DNA of 35,784 bases. It comes from a bacterium. GTDB lineage: Bacteria; Zhuqueibacterota; QNDG01; JAGLOF01. How positions within the stretch are numbered: the stretch's first letter is position 1; each line of letters starts with the position of its first letter. The notes beneath the pieces were generated by a model. It saw nothing but the letters and a program-made list of their open reading frames with translations. It was not told where the DNA came from and made no database searches. The position numbers and the translations under genes were made by a program. Below are positions 23,420 to 32,500 of this stretch, one piece after another. The stretch covers positions 1 through 35,784 of the forward strand of contig JAFGRY010000011.1 of NCBI GenBank assembly GCA_016934955.1, written 5' to 3'.

Positions 23420-23847
23420 GCATGAATAGCGTAAATGAGGAAACACAAAAGATGAACAGGATCGGCGGGGCGCATACCGGCGGCTTTCATGCGGGGAAGG
23501 GAACATACATAGAAGACGAGGATGCACGTCCCCCGGTCGTTAGCTTCTGCAGGTAACGACACTGCCTGTTGAACCATCAAACCGTTATGCGGGCAAATCA
23601 TTGTACCGGCTACGGTTATATGCGCCATACCGCTATGTATACGCCCTGAGGGCCTTACTGCAAACACTGCCTTACGCTGTTACCCTTGTTAATATCCGTA
23701 TTCGTTTCCGCTATTGCGGCGCTTCTCGCGTGACCTCCGCAATCACTCGGATTCAGGAGTCGGACTCAGATGGTAGTACCCGGACAAGCTATTGTTTCTA
23801 TGATACATACAACGCTATCTTATGCCAACACCTGTACCGCAGACTGA

Positions 23848-23876
23848 AGTATACGGAATTCAGCAATAAAATGCAA
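23848..23876 (-). promoter_or_regulatory. Promoter of the hydCBA leader
   Basis: Minus strand: -35 TTGCAT (23871-23876), 17-bp spacer, -10 TATACT (23848-23853). The predicted transcript start is near 23841. Confidence 0.65.
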
Positions 23877-23892
23877 GTGAAAACTTTCACAT
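23875..23892. promoter_or_regulatory. Rex-like operator at the hydCBA promoter
   Basis: The palindrome GTGAAAACTTTCAC (23877-23890) with flanks matches 13 of 18 positions of the Rex consensus, with intact GTGAA and TTCAC half-sites at the right spacing. It abuts the -35 element, a position suited to repression. Confidence 0.6.
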
Positions 23893-23924
23893 AAAATTGC
23901 AGGTTTCCGGGGCTGCGGTGCGTC

Positions 23925-25283
23925 TCAGGTCGGGCCGCCCGCCGGTATGAGCACCGTGAATTCAGTGAACCCGGGCCGGCTCTTGATATGTATTTTACCA
24001 TTGTATTTGCCGACGATTCTCGACGAAATGGTCAGACCGAGACCGAGGCCGAAATCCTTGCCCTTCTCTTTGGTGGTAAAATTGGGCTGCATGATTCTGG
24101 GAAGCACATCAGGCGGTATTCCCGGACCGTTATCGATGACGCGTACCCTGATATGGTCCTCCTGAACCCCGCTTTCGATGGTGATCCTCCCCCGCGGACA
24201 CGCCGACTGCTGCAGCGCTTCCGCCGCGTTCCTGATCAAATTGGTCCACACCTGGACCCATTCACCCCGGCTGCTTTTAATGAGCGGAAGATCATTCAAT
24301 TTCATTTCCACGTCTATCTCCCGCAGGGGCCCGATCAGCAGCACAACCGCCTCGCGTATGGAGTCATTGATCGCGACGTCCTGCTCCTTGCCTGTCTTCT
24401 GCACTGCCAGCGCCTTGACTGAACTGACCACATGGGCGGCCAGGGTGGCGGCGACGTCCATGTCGTAAAACACCGCACCCATCTCCCAGTCGAGATACAT
24501 ATCGTGGATCTCTTCTTCCAGGGCGCTGCCGTACTGCCGCAGTATTTCCAGGGGGATGTCGATCTGAGCCAGTTTCTCGGCATCACTTTTGCCGACACCA
24601 AGCTCCTTCTGAAGCGCCCCGGCCCGTCTTCTCACATCTCTGCTGGAAAGTTTCCTCCCGTCTTCGATGCCTTTCTGGAAGAAGGTGGCGGTTGCCGGCC
24701 GGTAATCCCGGACCATCTCTCGGATATGCTTCTTGAGCCACTGCGTATTGCTGCTGAGCACGGCGATGGCGTTGTTCAATTCATGGGCAATCCCCGCGGC
24801 CATCTGTCCCAGCACCGCGAGTTTTTCCGTTTCCATCAGTTTTTTAAGTGTCAGTTCTTTTTCCAGGGCGAATTCCTGCTCTTTCTGCATTCTCACGAGC
24901 AGATTTTCAACCACGACGGGCATAAACTGTTCGAACAGGCTCTCCGTCCCCGTTTCCGGAAGGGCCCGCTGTGTCTGGTCGATATAGGCGATTTCGCACG
25001 GCTCCCGGGCGATTACTTTCGCCGAGCTCACATAGGTTCTGGAAAAAAAACTGTAGACGCCCACGAACATATTCTCGGTGGCCACAAACAGTTCATAACT
25101 GTCCCCTCCGGGCCGGGTCACGTATCCGGCGAGCACCCCCTTGAGCACCAGGAAGAGCCGGTCGTTATCATCGCCCTGGTCCATAAGCACCTCGCCCGCG
25201 GCGAGGCGAAGCCGCTGACCCGGGTCGGAAAAATACATTTTCATCAGCCGTGGAAGCGATGTACTGATAAAATCCTTACCCAC
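23925..25283 (-). CDS. Sensor histidine kinase with cyclic-nucleotide-binding-type input domain
   Basis: A 452-residue soluble protein. Residues ~15-125 form a CRP/FNR-type sensor barrel (LRLAAGEVLMDQGDDNDRLF, VLKGVLAGYV), followed by a coiled coil (~130-155), the phospho-acceptor helix (GQMAAGIAHELNNAIAVLSS, H167), a long helical insert, and the ATPase domain (N box WTNLIRNAAEAL, G1 DNGPGIPPDV, G2 GKDFGLGLGLTIS). It has no DNA-binding domain and no membrane helices, and no response regulator gene is adjacent. GTG start at 25283 with GGAGG upstream. No promoter is seen between it and the korB terminator, so it may depend on read-through from the kor operon. It ends about 50 bp from the hydCBA promoter. 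Confidence 0.88.
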   Translation of the reverse strand: MGKDFISTSLPRLMKMYFSDPGQRLRLAAGEVLMDQGDDNDRLFLVLKGVLAGYVTRPGGDSYELFVATENMFVGVYSFFSRTYVSSAKVIAREPCEIAYIDQTQRALPETGTESLFEQFMPVVVENLLVRMQKEQEFALEKELTLKKLMETEKLAVLGQMAAGIAHELNNAIAVLSSNTQWLKKHIREMVRDYRPATATFFQKGIEDGRKLSSRDVRRRAGALQKELGVGKSDAEKLAQIDIPLEILRQYGSALEEEIHDMYLDWEMGAVFYDMDVAATLAAHVVSSVKALAVQKTGKEQDVAINDSIREAVVLLIGPLREIDVEMKLNDLPLIKSSRGEWVQVWTNLIRNAAEALQQSACPRGRITIESGVQEDHIRVRVIDNGPGIPPDVLPRIMQPNFTTKEKGKDFGLGLGLTISSRIVGKYNGKIHIKSRPGFTEFTVLIPAGGPT

Positions 25284-25305
25284 GAGAGATACCTCCGTTC
25301 CCGGT

Positions 25306-25332
25306 AAAAAAAAGGCGGCCTGAACGGCCGCC
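25306..25332 (-). terminator. Intrinsic terminator after korB
   Basis: 7-bp GC stem (GGCGGCC 25314-25320 with GGCCGCC 25326-25332), 5-nt loop, and A8 on the plus strand giving a U-tract for minus-strand RNA. Confidence 0.85.
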
Positions 25333-25349
25333 CTTCTTGTCCCGGGTGC

Positions 25350-26210
25350 TTACGCGTAGCTTTTCAGCAGTTCCTCGACGGTGAGTTTTGTCCCCGCCTT
25401 CTGATAACTCAGGGATTTCTGTATCTGCTCCTGCAGATAGTCTTCCATCACCGGTCTCTCCTCCTGGTAGAAAATTCCGGTATAGAGATGTTCTTTATTG
25501 TACGCGTACTCATAGGCCTTGAGCCTGTTTTCCCGGTCATAATCATCGGGCAGCGGCACCAGCATTTCCCTCAGTGCCTTCATGGGCAGAACCGGAAAAG
25601 TGACGCAGGGTGAGAGGACATAGACGATCGAAAAACCCTTGTGCGTCAGGGCCGCTTTCATGATCTCCGCCATACGCTTAAGCTCAAGAGGGCTCGTTCG
25701 CGCGATGAAAGAGGTCCCGTAGGAGAGAAACATGGCCAGCGGTTCCATGGGCAGCTCATAGGCGCCGTAGGGCGCGGTTTTCGTACGCACCCCGATGGGA
25801 GTGGTCGGTGATGTCTGCCCCTTGGTGAGACCGTAGATGCGGTTGTCGATCAGTATATAGGTCATATCGACGTTTTTCCTGGCAGCGTGCGGTATATGAC
25901 CGCCGCCGATCCCCAGCCCGTCACCGTCTCCGCCCACGCAGACGACCGTCAGGTCAGGACGCGCCGCTTTCGCGCCCATGGCAGTCGGGACCGCCCTCCC
26001 GTGGGTGCCGTGGAGTGAATAGGTGTTGAGATAGTGGGAAAAACGGCCGGAGCACCCGATACCGGACACAGTGATGATGTTCTCGGGGGCGATGTCCAGA
26101 TCAGCGAATGCCTGTTCCAGACCGTTGAGCACGCCGTAATCGCCGCATCCGGGGCACCAGACCGGTTTAATGCCGCTTTTATAATTCCGTGATGTGTTCT
26201 TCATCGACAA
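25350..26210 (-). CDS. korB: 2-oxoacid:ferredoxin oxidoreductase beta subunit
   Basis: A 286-residue thiamine-diphosphate subunit. Motifs: WCPGCGDYGVL (two cluster ligands), GIGCSGRF and SPCVTF (the remaining cysteines for one [4Fe-4S]), and the TPP/Mg motif GGDGDGLGIGGGHIPH with LIDNRIYGLTKGQTSPT. It works with KorA to oxidise a 2-oxoacid with CoA, giving acyl-CoA, CO2 and reduced ferredoxin. 2-oxoglutarate is the most usual substrate for this two-subunit form, but this is not proven here. It overlaps korA by about 30 nt; an ATG two codons inside is an alternative start. Confidence 0.9.
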   Translation of the reverse strand: MSMKNTSRNYKSGIKPVWCPGCGDYGVLNGLEQAFADLDIAPENIITVSGIGCSGRFSHYLNTYSLHGTHGRAVPTAMGAKAARPDLTVVCVGGDGDGLGIGGGHIPHAARKNVDMTYILIDNRIYGLTKGQTSPTTPIGVRTKTAPYGAYELPMEPLAMFLSYGTSFIARTSPLELKRMAEIMKAALTHKGFSIVYVLSPCVTFPVLPMKALREMLVPLPDDYDRENRLKAYEYAYNKEHLYTGIFYQEERPVMEDYLQEQIQKSLSYQKAGTKLTVEELLKSYA

Positions 26211-28011
26211 TCCTCGCTACTTTCTGTATACTGGCAAAAATTTCCTGGGGCGTAATCGGCACCCCTTTGCATTTGTGCACCTCTATGGGACGTATGCCGA
26301 ATTTTGCCTTGATAAAATGGGCGAACTGGCCGGTATAGTTCTCTTCCACGACGATTACCTGATCGAGTCCGGAGAGGAACCGCCGTATCTGCTTGTCGGG
26401 AAGCGGAGAGATCACCCGGGGATGGAGGTGCCTGATGTAAATCCCCTCCTTCTCGGCCATATAGCGGGCCTCGCGAATGGCGCCCTCGGTGGAGCCCCAG
26501 CCGATGACACCGATTTTCGAACATTTTTCACCGTAATAATCGGCGGGATTGGCCTCGAATGCCTGCGCGAGCATCTCCAGCTTGCGGAACCGTTTCACCG
26601 TCATTTTGAGGTGATTGTCGGGAGTATAATCCGCCTTTCCCGATTCATCGTGTTCCAGGCCGGTAGCGAGATACTGACCGCCGGGCGTCCCCGGACGGGT
26701 TATTGGAGAGACACCATCCTCCGTAATCCGGAACCGCTTGTACCCGGCAAGCTCGTCCTCCCCGGCCACTTTCCGGGAAACGATGTCGATCCTGTCGGCC
26801 CGGGGAATGGCTATCCGCTCGCTGGGAACATCGCTGAGAATTTCCTGGATCCCGTCAAATTCGGGAATCCGCACCGTTGCCTTACGGTAGCCGATGGACT
26901 GATCGGTGAGAAGAATGACCGGCATCTGGTAGAGTTCGGCGATGTTGAAGGCGCGGATTGTCTGGTAGAAACTGTCTTCGACCGAGGTGGGCGCGAGGAT
27001 CACCCGGGGCACTTCTCCGGCCGTCCCGTAGATGGCGAATTTCAGATCTGACTGCTCCGTCTTCGTCGGCAGACCGGTGCTCGGTCCTCCCCGCTGCACA
27101 TCGACGATCACCATGGGCAGTTCCAGCATGGAGGCGAGATTGAGCTGCTCGCCCATCAGCTGCAGCCCCGGACCGGAGGTGGGGGTAATGGTTTTTTCGC
27201 CAGCGAACGAGGCCCCGATAATCGCCGAAATACTGGCGATCTCATCTTCCATCTGGATCGCCTTTCCCCCTACTTTCGGCATGATTTTACAGAGGGTCTC
27301 GAATATCGGCGTGGCTGGAGTGATCGGATACCCGGCAACGAAACGGCACCCCGCGGCAATGGTGCCCAGGGCCACGGCTTCATTTCCGGAAAGCATCATA
27401 TAGCGAGTCTTGGCGTCTCCCTTGCTCAGGCGAAACCGCTTGTCCATTTTCTGCTTCCTGCCCGCGTCGTAGCCGGCGGTGAGCACGCCGATATTCTTCT
27501 GTACGACCTCTCCGCCTTTCAGCCCGAAACGGTCCTGCAGCAGTTTTTCCAGAAATGAACGCTCGATATCGAAGAGTTCGCCGAGCACGCCGAGCGCGAC
27601 AACGTTTTTCCCCAGTTTGCCGCCACTGATCTCGGTGCTTATTTTCGTGAACGCGATCGGGCAGAGCGTCGCGCCGCTCTCTTTTTTCGGGGTGACGCTG
27701 TCAGGATCGTATATAATGGTTCCACCCTCGCGCAGCGCCGAAATGGAACGGTCGTAGGCCTCCTGATTGAATACGACGAGATAATCGACCGCGCCGCCCA
27801 TGGAATAGATGGTCCAGTCTCGCGTGCGGATCTGGATCATGGAGTAGCCGCCGCGGATTTCCGCCGGATAGGAGATGTACGTAAACACGTGATAGTCAGT
27901 GCGGGCCACCGCCTGGGCGAACATTTCGCCGCAGCTGATTACCCCGTCTCCTCCTTCTCCACCGATTCTGACCGTAAAATCGACTTCAGATTTAAAATCG
28001 TTTACACCCAT
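26179..28011 (-). CDS. korA: 2-oxoacid:ferredoxin oxidoreductase alpha subunit with fused gamma domain
   Basis: A 610-residue fusion. The N-terminal gamma domain (residues ~10-185, FTVRIGGEGGDGVISCGEMF) is followed by the pyrimidine-binding alpha domains (GNEAVALGTIAAGCRFVAGY, PITPATPIFE, TSGPGLQLMGEQLNLASMLE, DVQRGGPSTGLPTKTEQSDL) and the C-terminal CoA-side domain (IGVIGWGSTEGAIREA). The start at 28011 is chosen because AAGGA lies just in front and the family begins here; the longer frame to 28077 has unrelated sequence. Transcribed with korB from a promoter ~250 bp upstream through a structured leader. Confidence 0.92.
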   Translation of the reverse strand: MGVNDFKSEVDFTVRIGGEGGDGVISCGEMFAQAVARTDYHVFTYISYPAEIRGGYSMIQIRTRDWTIYSMGGAVDYLVVFNQEAYDRSISALREGGTIIYDPDSVTPKKESGATLCPIAFTKISTEISGGKLGKNVVALGVLGELFDIERSFLEKLLQDRFGLKGGEVVQKNIGVLTAGYDAGRKQKMDKRFRLSKGDAKTRYMMLSGNEAVALGTIAAGCRFVAGYPITPATPIFETLCKIMPKVGGKAIQMEDEIASISAIIGASFAGEKTITPTSGPGLQLMGEQLNLASMLELPMVIVDVQRGGPSTGLPTKTEQSDLKFAIYGTAGEVPRVILAPTSVEDSFYQTIRAFNIAELYQMPVILLTDQSIGYRKATVRIPEFDGIQEILSDVPSERIAIPRADRIDIVSRKVAGEDELAGYKRFRITEDGVSPITRPGTPGGQYLATGLEHDESGKADYTPDNHLKMTVKRFRKLEMLAQAFEANPADYYGEKCSKIGVIGWGSTEGAIREARYMAEKEGIYIRHLHPRVISPLPDKQIRRFLSGLDQVIVVEENYTGQFAHFIKAKFGIRPIEVHKCKGVPITPQEIFASIQKVARIVDEEHITEL

Positions 28012-28263
28012 ATGTCCTTGCCTTTGTTTACCATACGCTGTTTCGCGCCCGTCCCCTCTAAAAGGAAACGGCCGCATTCATTGTCTGGTGATACCGCATA
28101 TAAAAAAAGGGACAACGTCACCAGCCGGACGTTTCCCAATGGTTCTTTTCCGTTATCCTGTCTGTCGGGGGCCTTCGTCCGCCGGAACCTGCACCGTCAC
28201 TCCGGTGTGACCGGCCCTCACTGCTCCTGCCTGTCGGCATTTTCCCATACCACTTGAAATTGT
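28012..28263 (-). promoter_or_regulatory. Structured leader of korAB with an internal terminator
   Basis: About 250 nt of untranslated leader. It holds a hairpin around 28180-28205 (GTCAC and GTGAC arms), a longer GGTTC/GAACC pairing around 28150-28195, then an intrinsic terminator (28102-28137) some 90 nt before korA. GTCAC upstream could also pair with GTGAC inside the terminator, allowing alternative folds. No known riboswitch class was recognised. Confidence 0.45.
28102..28137 (-). terminator. Intrinsic terminator inside the korAB leader
   Basis: A 10-bp stem with one bulged base (28109-28119 with 28128-28137) and U7 on the minus strand (28102-28108). Confidence 0.75.
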
Positions 28264-28269
28264 TCCCTC

Positions 28270-28298
28270 ATAATAAGAATTATCATTACGGATGTCAA
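28270..28298 (-). promoter_or_regulatory. Promoter of korAB with overlapping Fur-like box
   Basis: Minus strand: -35 TTGACA (28293-28298), 17-bp spacer, -10 TATTAT (28270-28275). The spacer and -10 contain TAATGATAATTCTTATTA (28271-28288), about 14 of 19 positions of the Fur consensus GATAATGATAATCATTATC. The -35 overlaps the stop codon of the upstream gene. Confidence 0.7.
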
Positions 28299-29599
28299 GC
28301 GAAATCAGTAGTATTTCTAATATTCTTTCCTTTCCGCGTATCCCGGGCCATATACTGACGGACCTGGTCCATAAAGATTTCCAGTTCCCGGTCGAGGTCA
28401 ACGGGTACGCCGTCAAAATAGAATATCCGGACGGGAAACCCTCCCAGATGTTCGCTGAGCACCGGATAGACCGCTTCTGAAACGATCCCGTTCATGCAGG
28501 AAAAGGGACTTATGTCCGCGACTCCGTGGCATCCCGCGTGGTGAAAGGCGATTGACTTGCCGGTATTCAGCGTCATCTCTCCCAGGGCCTTTTCCGCCGG
28601 GAGATAGGGCCTGCTGTATTCGAGAAGCCGGTCCACAGGGGTCTCCGGTCTCTTCCTGAACAGCGGCCTGAACGGACGCTGCAGCAGCGACTCGTCCAGT
28701 TTTTGCACGGCATGCCGAATGTGCGCCGCTGCTGCCCCGGCGCTGATGCGCCGTTTCCGCTCCCGCAGCTTTCTGATCTCCTCCCAGTTTGTGTACCAGA
28801 TCCACTCCGAGATATCGGCGATCCAGCATTCGCCCCCGTGATTCTCGATCTTTCGCACCAGATCCTGATTGCTGAAGGTATTGAACCGAAGATATATCTC
28901 TCCCACGATCCCGATCAGCGGCCGGGTTCCGGGGCGCTCCTTCAGCGGCAGGGAGAGAAAACGGTCTCTGATCGTTTTCAGGGCGGCGGAGAGCCGGCGC
29001 ATCTCCACCGGGGACGAGATGGACCCGTCGGCGAGTATTGCGCATATATCGGTCAGGGACCGGTCGTGCAGAGCGTCTGCGCTGCCCGGTTCCTTCTCAT
29101 ACGGCCTGAACATGAACAGCAGCTTGCGAAGGATATCGGAGACTACCAGTGAACGCCAGGCGGTCCTCATAAACCGGTTTTTATCAGCGGCAATCCCTTC
29201 GTAGCCGTCACTGCTCGTCGGGGAAAATACCAGCGCTTCGTCGTATTTCAGTTCCCGCAGCACTTTCTTGAAAAGGTTCATATACTGGCCGAATCTGCAG
29301 GGACCTGACGATGTGGGCATGAGAAACGCCGTTTCTTTCGGGACGAAATCCCTGCCCTGCGTCACCTTGAGAAAATTTCCCAGAACGACCCGCTGCGGCA
29401 GACACTCCTCTCCGGTGGTGAAGCGGGCGGCAAGCTCAAAAGTCTCATCGTCGGCTTCCGGCGAAACGTACGCCTCCACCCCGATGGACCTGAAGGCGGC
29501 GGCCATCGCCCTGGCTCCTCCGGTGCTCATGCGGGGAATATAGAGTTTTCTGCCCGTCAGCGGGTGAGGGCCGGTTCTCCCGGCAGGTGACTGTTTCAT
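28295..29599 (-). CDS. 2-hydroxyacyl-CoA dehydratase-like/double-cubane-type Fe-S protein
   Basis: A 434-residue protein of the HgdB/activase-related type. Possible cluster ligands lie in TTGEECLPQRVVLGNFL, TSSGPCRFGQYMNLF and FHHAGCHGVADISPFSC. It overlaps the activator gene by 4 nt (ATGA), so the two work together. In many bacteria the equivalent region is the C-terminal part of one ~1400-residue polypeptide; here it is a separate gene. The activator should feed it low-potential electrons from ferredoxin with ATP hydrolysis. The substrate is unknown; it may be a true dehydratase partner or a reductase of small molecules as proposed for double-cubane cluster proteins. Confidence 0.78.
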   Translation of the reverse strand: MKQSPAGRTGPHPLTGRKLYIPRMSTGGARAMAAAFRSIGVEAYVSPEADDETFELAARFTTGEECLPQRVVLGNFLKVTQGRDFVPKETAFLMPTSSGPCRFGQYMNLFKKVLRELKYDEALVFSPTSSDGYEGIAADKNRFMRTAWRSLVVSDILRKLLFMFRPYEKEPGSADALHDRSLTDICAILADGSISSPVEMRRLSAALKTIRDRFLSLPLKERPGTRPLIGIVGEIYLRFNTFSNQDLVRKIENHGGECWIADISEWIWYTNWEEIRKLRERKRRISAGAAAAHIRHAVQKLDESLLQRPFRPLFRKRPETPVDRLLEYSRPYLPAEKALGEMTLNTGKSIAFHHAGCHGVADISPFSCMNGIVSEAVYPVLSEHLGGFPVRIFYFDGVPVDLDRELEIFMDQVRQYMARDTRKGKNIRNTTDFA

Positions 29600-32500
29600 G
29601 ACAATATCCGTTTACTCTCGAGATAGGCTTCGATGCGCGTCATCACGCCGGCATCGTTGGCGTGGCTGTCGAGCTGAAGAAACAGAAAGGGCTGCCCCGA
29701 CGCATCCTGTATGTAGTGACGTATATATGAATCGGGGCCGCATTTGAAATTGCTCAGGTAAATGATGTGCATGGCGGAATACCGCCGGGACAATGCGGCC
29801 GCCTGAATAATGCGTCTGCCGTAGTTCCAGAACATGTGATCATGAATATGGGAGATATCGACCCGGTCGAGATCGAGGTAATCCAGGGGCAGCACATCCA
29901 GGCCGTAGAGCGACCGCAATTTCTCGGGTATATTGAGATTGAGCGCGGTATCGTACAGATTGTAGGGACGCCCGAGGAGAAGGATCATCGGCTTGCCGCT
30001 TTCGGTGATGGTCCGGAGAGCCGCCGCCCCCGCCTGCCTGACCTCGGCGACAAAGGCTTCCTGGGCGCTCCAGGCCGCGGCCGCGGCCTGCATGTGCTCC
30101 CGTTCCCCAATACCCCGGGAACGCGCCCAGTCACGGTAGAGATGCGCGGTGACAAATTCCCGGCCTTCCCGGAACTGAACGTTAGGGTCCAGCAGACGAT
30201 GCTTCAACGAGCCGAACCCGGGCGTATGAGCTATCACCAGCGGCAGTGTCTGGGTCCAGGGACAGATGAACGAGGCAATGCTGTTTGCCGGGTCGATCTC
30301 GTTGACGACGTTGGGAATAAAGACGATATCGGTGTCCATGCCGGCGATTTCTGCGACGTGGCCGTGAGCGATCTGGACGGGAAAGCATTGATCAGCGACC
30401 GCCGCCTCCACTCCCCGCTCCACATGGTGCTGCCTGCTCTCTCCCGAAAGCACCACCTCGAATGAGAGTGCTTCAAAATAGGTGCGCCAGAACGGCAGGC
30501 GGTCGTAAAACGCCAGCACCCGGGGAATTCCCACTCTGCCCCGTGTGCTCTTCCTGCCGGCGGGGCGATCGCTGAACATGAGTGCGTTACGGTGGGCGAA
30601 CAAATCGGGCCCGGATGGAAGATTGGCCGATCTGGCCGCCTTGCGGTAGCGGTCCGAACATTTATCTCCCCAGTAGCTCTTCTCTCCATCCACGGTGAAT
30701 TCCTGGATAAGACAATGGTTCGAGCAGCCCTTGCAGGTAAATTCCCGTGTGTTCCGCTCCACCGAAGAGAGGTCCCAGCCCCGGAAAGCGGTGTGTCGCG
30801 CCCCGATCTTGTCCCGGGCGAGCAGAGCCGCGCCTATGGCGCCCATAATGCCGTTATGGGGCGGGACGATTATCTCTTTCCCCAGAACCGTGGCAAACGC
30901 CGCGGCGACACTGTCGTTGAAGGCGGTGCCGCCCTGAAAGAAAATGGTATCTCCGATGCGGCGTTTTTTCACGACTCTGTTCAAATAATTCTTGACGACT
31001 GATACCGCAAGGCCGGCACAGATATCTTCCCTGGAAACCCCCCGGTGCAGATAGGGAAGCATCTCCTTTTCCATAAAGACCGTACATCGTTCTCCCAGTC
31101 TCAAGGGCGATTTCGAAGCGAGCGCAAGTGAAGAAAACTCCTCCTTTATACTGATGCCCAGTTCACCGGCCTGCTCTTCCAGAAAGGAACCGGTACCCGC
31201 GGCGCAGGCTTCGTTGAGGGCAAAATCGGTGACGATTCCGTTTTCGATGGCGATGAATTTTGAATCCTGCCCGCCTATCTCGAAAATCGTATCGACGTCA
31301 CGTTCGAGGAATGTACCGGCGATATGGGCGGCACCGGTTTTATGCGCGGTGATCTCGTCTTTGACCGTGTCGGCTCCCACCAGGGCGGCGATGAGCTCTC
31401 TGCCGGAGCCGGTCGTTCCGACGGCCCGCACCTTCAGCGAGTCAGGGATCATGTCCGCCATCTGCTTCAGTCCCGCTTCCACCGTTTCCACCGGTCGGCC
31501 TCTCGTCATGAGATAGATACCGTGCATTACCCGGCCCTCACTGTCGATCAGGGCAAGGTTGGTGCTTACCGAACCGATATCGAGCCCCAGGAATACCTCA
31601 CCCGGAACGGCCGTTCCCGGCGGAGCTCCGGCAGCCGTGTCTCTCAGCAGCCTCACATTCGCCATGGATAGCGGCTCCGTCACCGGCAGAGGATCGGCTG
31701 CCGGGCGGCCGGCGGGGAAGGCTGCCGGCTCTCCTTTCCCGTTTTCGTTGCCGCGCCGGGCGATAACCGCCGCGCCCGCGGCCGAGAACCAGGCATGCCA
31801 GGGGGAAAGAACAAAATCCGCCTCCGCAAGAGAAAAGGCCCGCCTGATCTCGTCCACGATACCCCTGTTCATGGCCATTCCCCCGATCAGCGCTACTTTC
31901 GGATGAATTTCCTTGCCCTTCGTGACGGTCCCCTTGAAGTTCCTGACAACGGCTGTGCAGAGCCCTTTCAGTACTTCCGGTGGTGTGTATCCCCTCTGCT
32001 GGGCGTGGATCATATCTGATTTGGCAAAAACGGAACAGCGGCCGGCGATCGCTGCTGAACGGGTGACGGAAGCGATCGCTTCGCTCACCTCTTCGATGGG
32101 ATATTCCAGCCGACCCGCCTGCTGATCGAAAAATGTTCCTGTTCCGGCGGCGCACTCTCCATTCTGACCGTAGGAGATAATCAGGGGGGAGGCATGGCCT
32201 CGTGTTTCCAGATGTATGTAGGCCGATCGTTCTCCGCCCAGCGAGATAATCGTTCGGACATCGGGATGAAATGAAGCCACTCCCTCAGCCGCGGATCGGA
32301 TCTCATTTGCATAGGCGCAGCCAAACAGGTCCGCTGCCTTTCGTCCGCCGGTTCCGGTGGCGCATATACCTCCGAGTTTTTCGCTGTCGATACAGGAAGT
32401 GAAACGGGTGAGCAGTTCCCTCGCTGTCTCGAGGGGAGAGCCGCCGTGTCTCAGGTAGGGAGAACATATCCATGAGTCCCGGGCCCGCCATGGCCCCGGA

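Larger units (their letters stand above)
23356..23841 (-). promoter_or_regulatory. Long structured leader of hydCBA, possible attenuator or small RNA
   Basis: No convincing gene lies in this ~490-bp stretch. On the minus strand it would be transcribed from the promoter at 23848-23876 and ends in a terminator just before hydC. Strong hairpins are visible: GTCGTTA/TAACGAC (23536-23560) and ATTGCGG/CCGCAAT (23713-23743), plus a repeated AGGCAGTGT segment at two places. No known riboswitch or housekeeping RNA was recognised. It may be a regulatory leader whose terminator must be read through, or a separate small RNA. Confidence 0.5.

Noticed and set aside
23356..23667. 103-residue minus-strand frame running up to hydC
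   Set aside because: It reads through the terminator hairpin and its U-tract, has no family similarity and shows cysteine- and proline-scattered low-quality composition; the region is better explained as a structured leader.
28153..28416. 87-residue minus-strand frame across the kor promoter
   Set aside because: It overlaps the end of the dehydratase-like gene in another frame and crosses a strong promoter; no similarity is seen.
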